Assembly (NCBI RefSeq): GCF_964340395.1 | Contig: NC_135561.1 | Coordinates: 23,814,986-23,878,985 of the forward strand | From: Glandiceps talaboti | Lineage: Eukaryota; Hemichordata; Enteropneusta; Spengelidae | Reading direction: 5' to 3' | Length of the DNA: 64,000 bases | Part shown: positions 62,290 through 64,000 of the stretch, piece by piece | Position numbering within the stretch: the first letter of the stretch is position 1 | Layout of the letters: every line of letters begins with the position of its first letter | Notes under the pieces: model-generated | What the model saw: only the letters and a program-made list of their open reading frames with translations | Told to the model about the DNA's origin: nothing | Database searches by the model: none | Program-made: the position numbers and the translations under genes

Positions 62290-64000
62290 CTAAACCTTCA
62301 TTCTGGAAATTTGCACATCAATACCTACAGAGACTTGAGACTGGTACTCTTTTCCTTTATCAATCCCCTTGACACTCATTTTTATACATACTCGGTGCTC
62401 TCCACTGGCACTCGTTCCATAGTCAATACAGCTAGTGCCCTCAAAATTTGGCACTCGTTGTTTCTCAATACCAACGTTGCTCTAAATTGGTACCATTCCG
62501 TTTATACATACTTATGCCCCAGTGCCTTACAATTGACACTCGTATCATTCATCAATACCAACGTTGCTCTAAATTGGTACCATTCCGTTTATACATACTT
62601 ATGCCCCAGTGCCTTACAATTGACACTCGTATCATTCATCAATACCAGTGGTGCTATAAATTGGTACCATTCCGTTTATACATACTTATGCCCCAGTGCC
62701 TTATAATTGGCACTCGTATCATTCATCAATACCAACGTTGCTCTAAATTGGTACCATTCCGTTTATACATACTTATGCCCCAGTGCCTTACAATTGACAC
62801 TCGTATCATTCATCAATACCAGTGGTGCTCTAAATTGGTACCATTCCGTTTATACATACTTATGCCCCAGTGCCTTACAATTGACACTCGTATCATTCAT
62901 CAATACCAGTGGTGCTCTAAATTGGTACCATTCCGTTTATACATACTTATGCCCCAGTGCCTTACAATTGACACTCGTATCATTCATCAATACCAGTGTT
63001 GCTCTAAATTGGTACCATTCCGTTTATACATACTTATGCCCCAGTGCCTTACAATTGGCACTCGTATCATTCATCAATACCAGTGGTGCTCTAAATTGGT
63101 ACCATTCCGTTTATACATACTTATGCCCCAGTGCCTTACAATTGACACTCGTATCATTCATCAATACCAGTGTTGCTCTAAATTGGTACCATTCCGTTTA
63201 TACATACTTATGCCCCAGTGCCTTACAATTGACACTCGTATCATTCATCAATACCAGTGTTGCTCTAAATTGGTACCATTCCGTTTATACATACTTATGC
63301 CCCAGTGCCTTACAATTGACACTCGTATCATTCATCAATACCAGTGGTGCTCTACAATTGGCTTTTTTTTTTTTTTTTTTTTTTTTTTTTTGGCACTCAT
63401 TTAGGCAATAATATACCAACGGTGCACCTCCAAGGGTCACTTGTGTCAGAAAATACCAACGGTGCACCTCCAAATGGCACCCGTTTCAATATCAATACCA
63501 ACGGTGCACCTCCAAATGGCACTCGTTTCAAACATCAACGGTGCACCTCCAAATGGCACACGTTTCAAATATCAATACCAATGGTGCACCTCCAAATGGC
63601 ACACGTTTCAAATATCAATACCAACGGTGCACCTCCAAATGGCACTCATTTCAAATACCAACAGTGCACCTCCAAATGGCACACGTTTCAAATATCAATA
63701 CCAACGGTGCACCTCCAAATGGTACTCGTTTCAAATACCAACGGTGCACCTCGGAAAGCACTCGTTTCAAAATACCAACGATGCACTTCCAAATGGCACC
63801 CGTTTCAAATACCAACGGTGCACCTCCAAATGACACCCGTTTCAAATACCAACGGTGCACCTCCAAATGACACTCGTATCACATCAATACTTATGGTGCC
63901 CTTCAATTGGCAACCATTTCGTCTATTAGTAACTACGATGCTCTCAAATTGGCACTCGGGACATTTATCAATACCAAGGGTGCCCCAGAGTGTTGCTTGT
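62290..64000. repeat. Satellite: 43-bp monomer, 87-bp dimer array, then 43-bp array
   Basis: From about 62466 to 63350 there are ten 87-bp units (caataccaacgttgctctaa...), starts at 62466, 62553, 62640, 62727 and so on. Each unit is two diverged ~43-bp halves (caatacc...ggtaccattccg / atactta...gacactcgtatc). A 29-base T run (63363-63391) follows, then 63408-63880 holds about eleven simpler units (accaacggtgcacctccaaa, tggcactcgtttcaaa). Flanks 62290-62460 and 63880-64000 are degenerate units. 87 is divisible by three, so two frames stay open (318 and 234 codons); these are artefacts. Confidence 0.9.

Noticed and set aside
62284-63411. Plus ORFs of 318 and 234 codons with 29-residue repeats
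   Set aside because: The 87-bp unit is divisible by three, so frames stay open. Two frames are equally open and no signal, domain or promoter is present.

Overview
The window is animal nuclear DNA. It is AT-rich, has long introns and is packed with microsatellites, minisatellites and degraded transposons. Two host genes can be supported. The first is a five-exon, glutamine-rich, minus-strand gene (about 41.76 down to 8.9 kb) whose exons join in consistent phase (1,1,0,0); its N-terminal features fit a POU2F (Oct-1/Oct-2 class) transcription factor. The second is the first coding exon of a plus-strand DEDD/DEDD2-type death-effector-domain gene (55126-55423). The two are divergently arranged with about 13.4 kb between start codons. 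In human, POU2F2 and DEDD2 both lie at 19q13.2 and POU2F1 and DEDD at 1q23-q24 (from memory), so this looks like retained ancestral linkage. Together with the repeat style this suggests an invertebrate animal, probably marine; the phylum cannot be fixed from this window.

Layout. 1-8.9 kb: a 40-bp minisatellite, a LINE tail, a hairpin-ended repeat with 151-bp internal units (family A), two copies of a CA-tailed repeat (family B), and a broken SAP-domain fragment. 8.9-18.6 kb: three POU2F exons; the intron between the last two holds a piggyBac-type element (TTAA target) sitting inside a minisatellite, and the next intron is almost entirely a 38-40 bp minisatellite split by a 1.7-kb long-inverted-repeat element with a TA duplication. 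18.7-29.7 kb: the second intron, with a 147-bp tandem repeat, second copies of families A and B, a pogo-like fragment, a hAT-type element, a 137-bp (CA)n run and a 2.4-kb TTAA-flanked fold-back element. 29.75-29.84 kb: POU2F exon 2. 30.27-35.37 kb: a 5.1-kb element with CACTACTGG ends carrying nested repeats, a LINE tail and a broken HIRAN-domain ORF. 35.6-36.8 kb: a second piggyBac-type copy, a tyrosine-recombinase fragment and a second TTAA fold-back copy. 41.72-41.76 kb: POU2F exon 1.

42.4-47.8 kb: large inverted-repeat structures rich in G/C runs, with a 208-bp (CT)n run in the middle. 49.35-50.1 kb: a 765-bp (CACA/CATA)n array. 50.9-52.4 kb: two different LINE fragments on opposite strands. 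54.4-55.0 kb: a TATA/poly(A)-signal segment and an (ATCA)n array. 55.1 kb to the end: the DEDD exon and its first intron. That intron holds a 157-bp MITE, a TTAA fold-back arm, pogo-like DNA and a minus-strand DIRS-like retroelement. The retroelement is cut by a 2.1-kb TIR element with a near-perfect 9-bp duplication, which itself holds a third copy of the fold-back element. The window ends in a satellite whose 87-bp unit is a dimer of a roughly 43-bp monomer.

No RNA gene, CRISPR array or operon was recognised. Most long ORFs here are translations of tandem repeats. The strongest results are the POU2F-DEDD linkage and a set of nested insertions whose target sites can be read directly.
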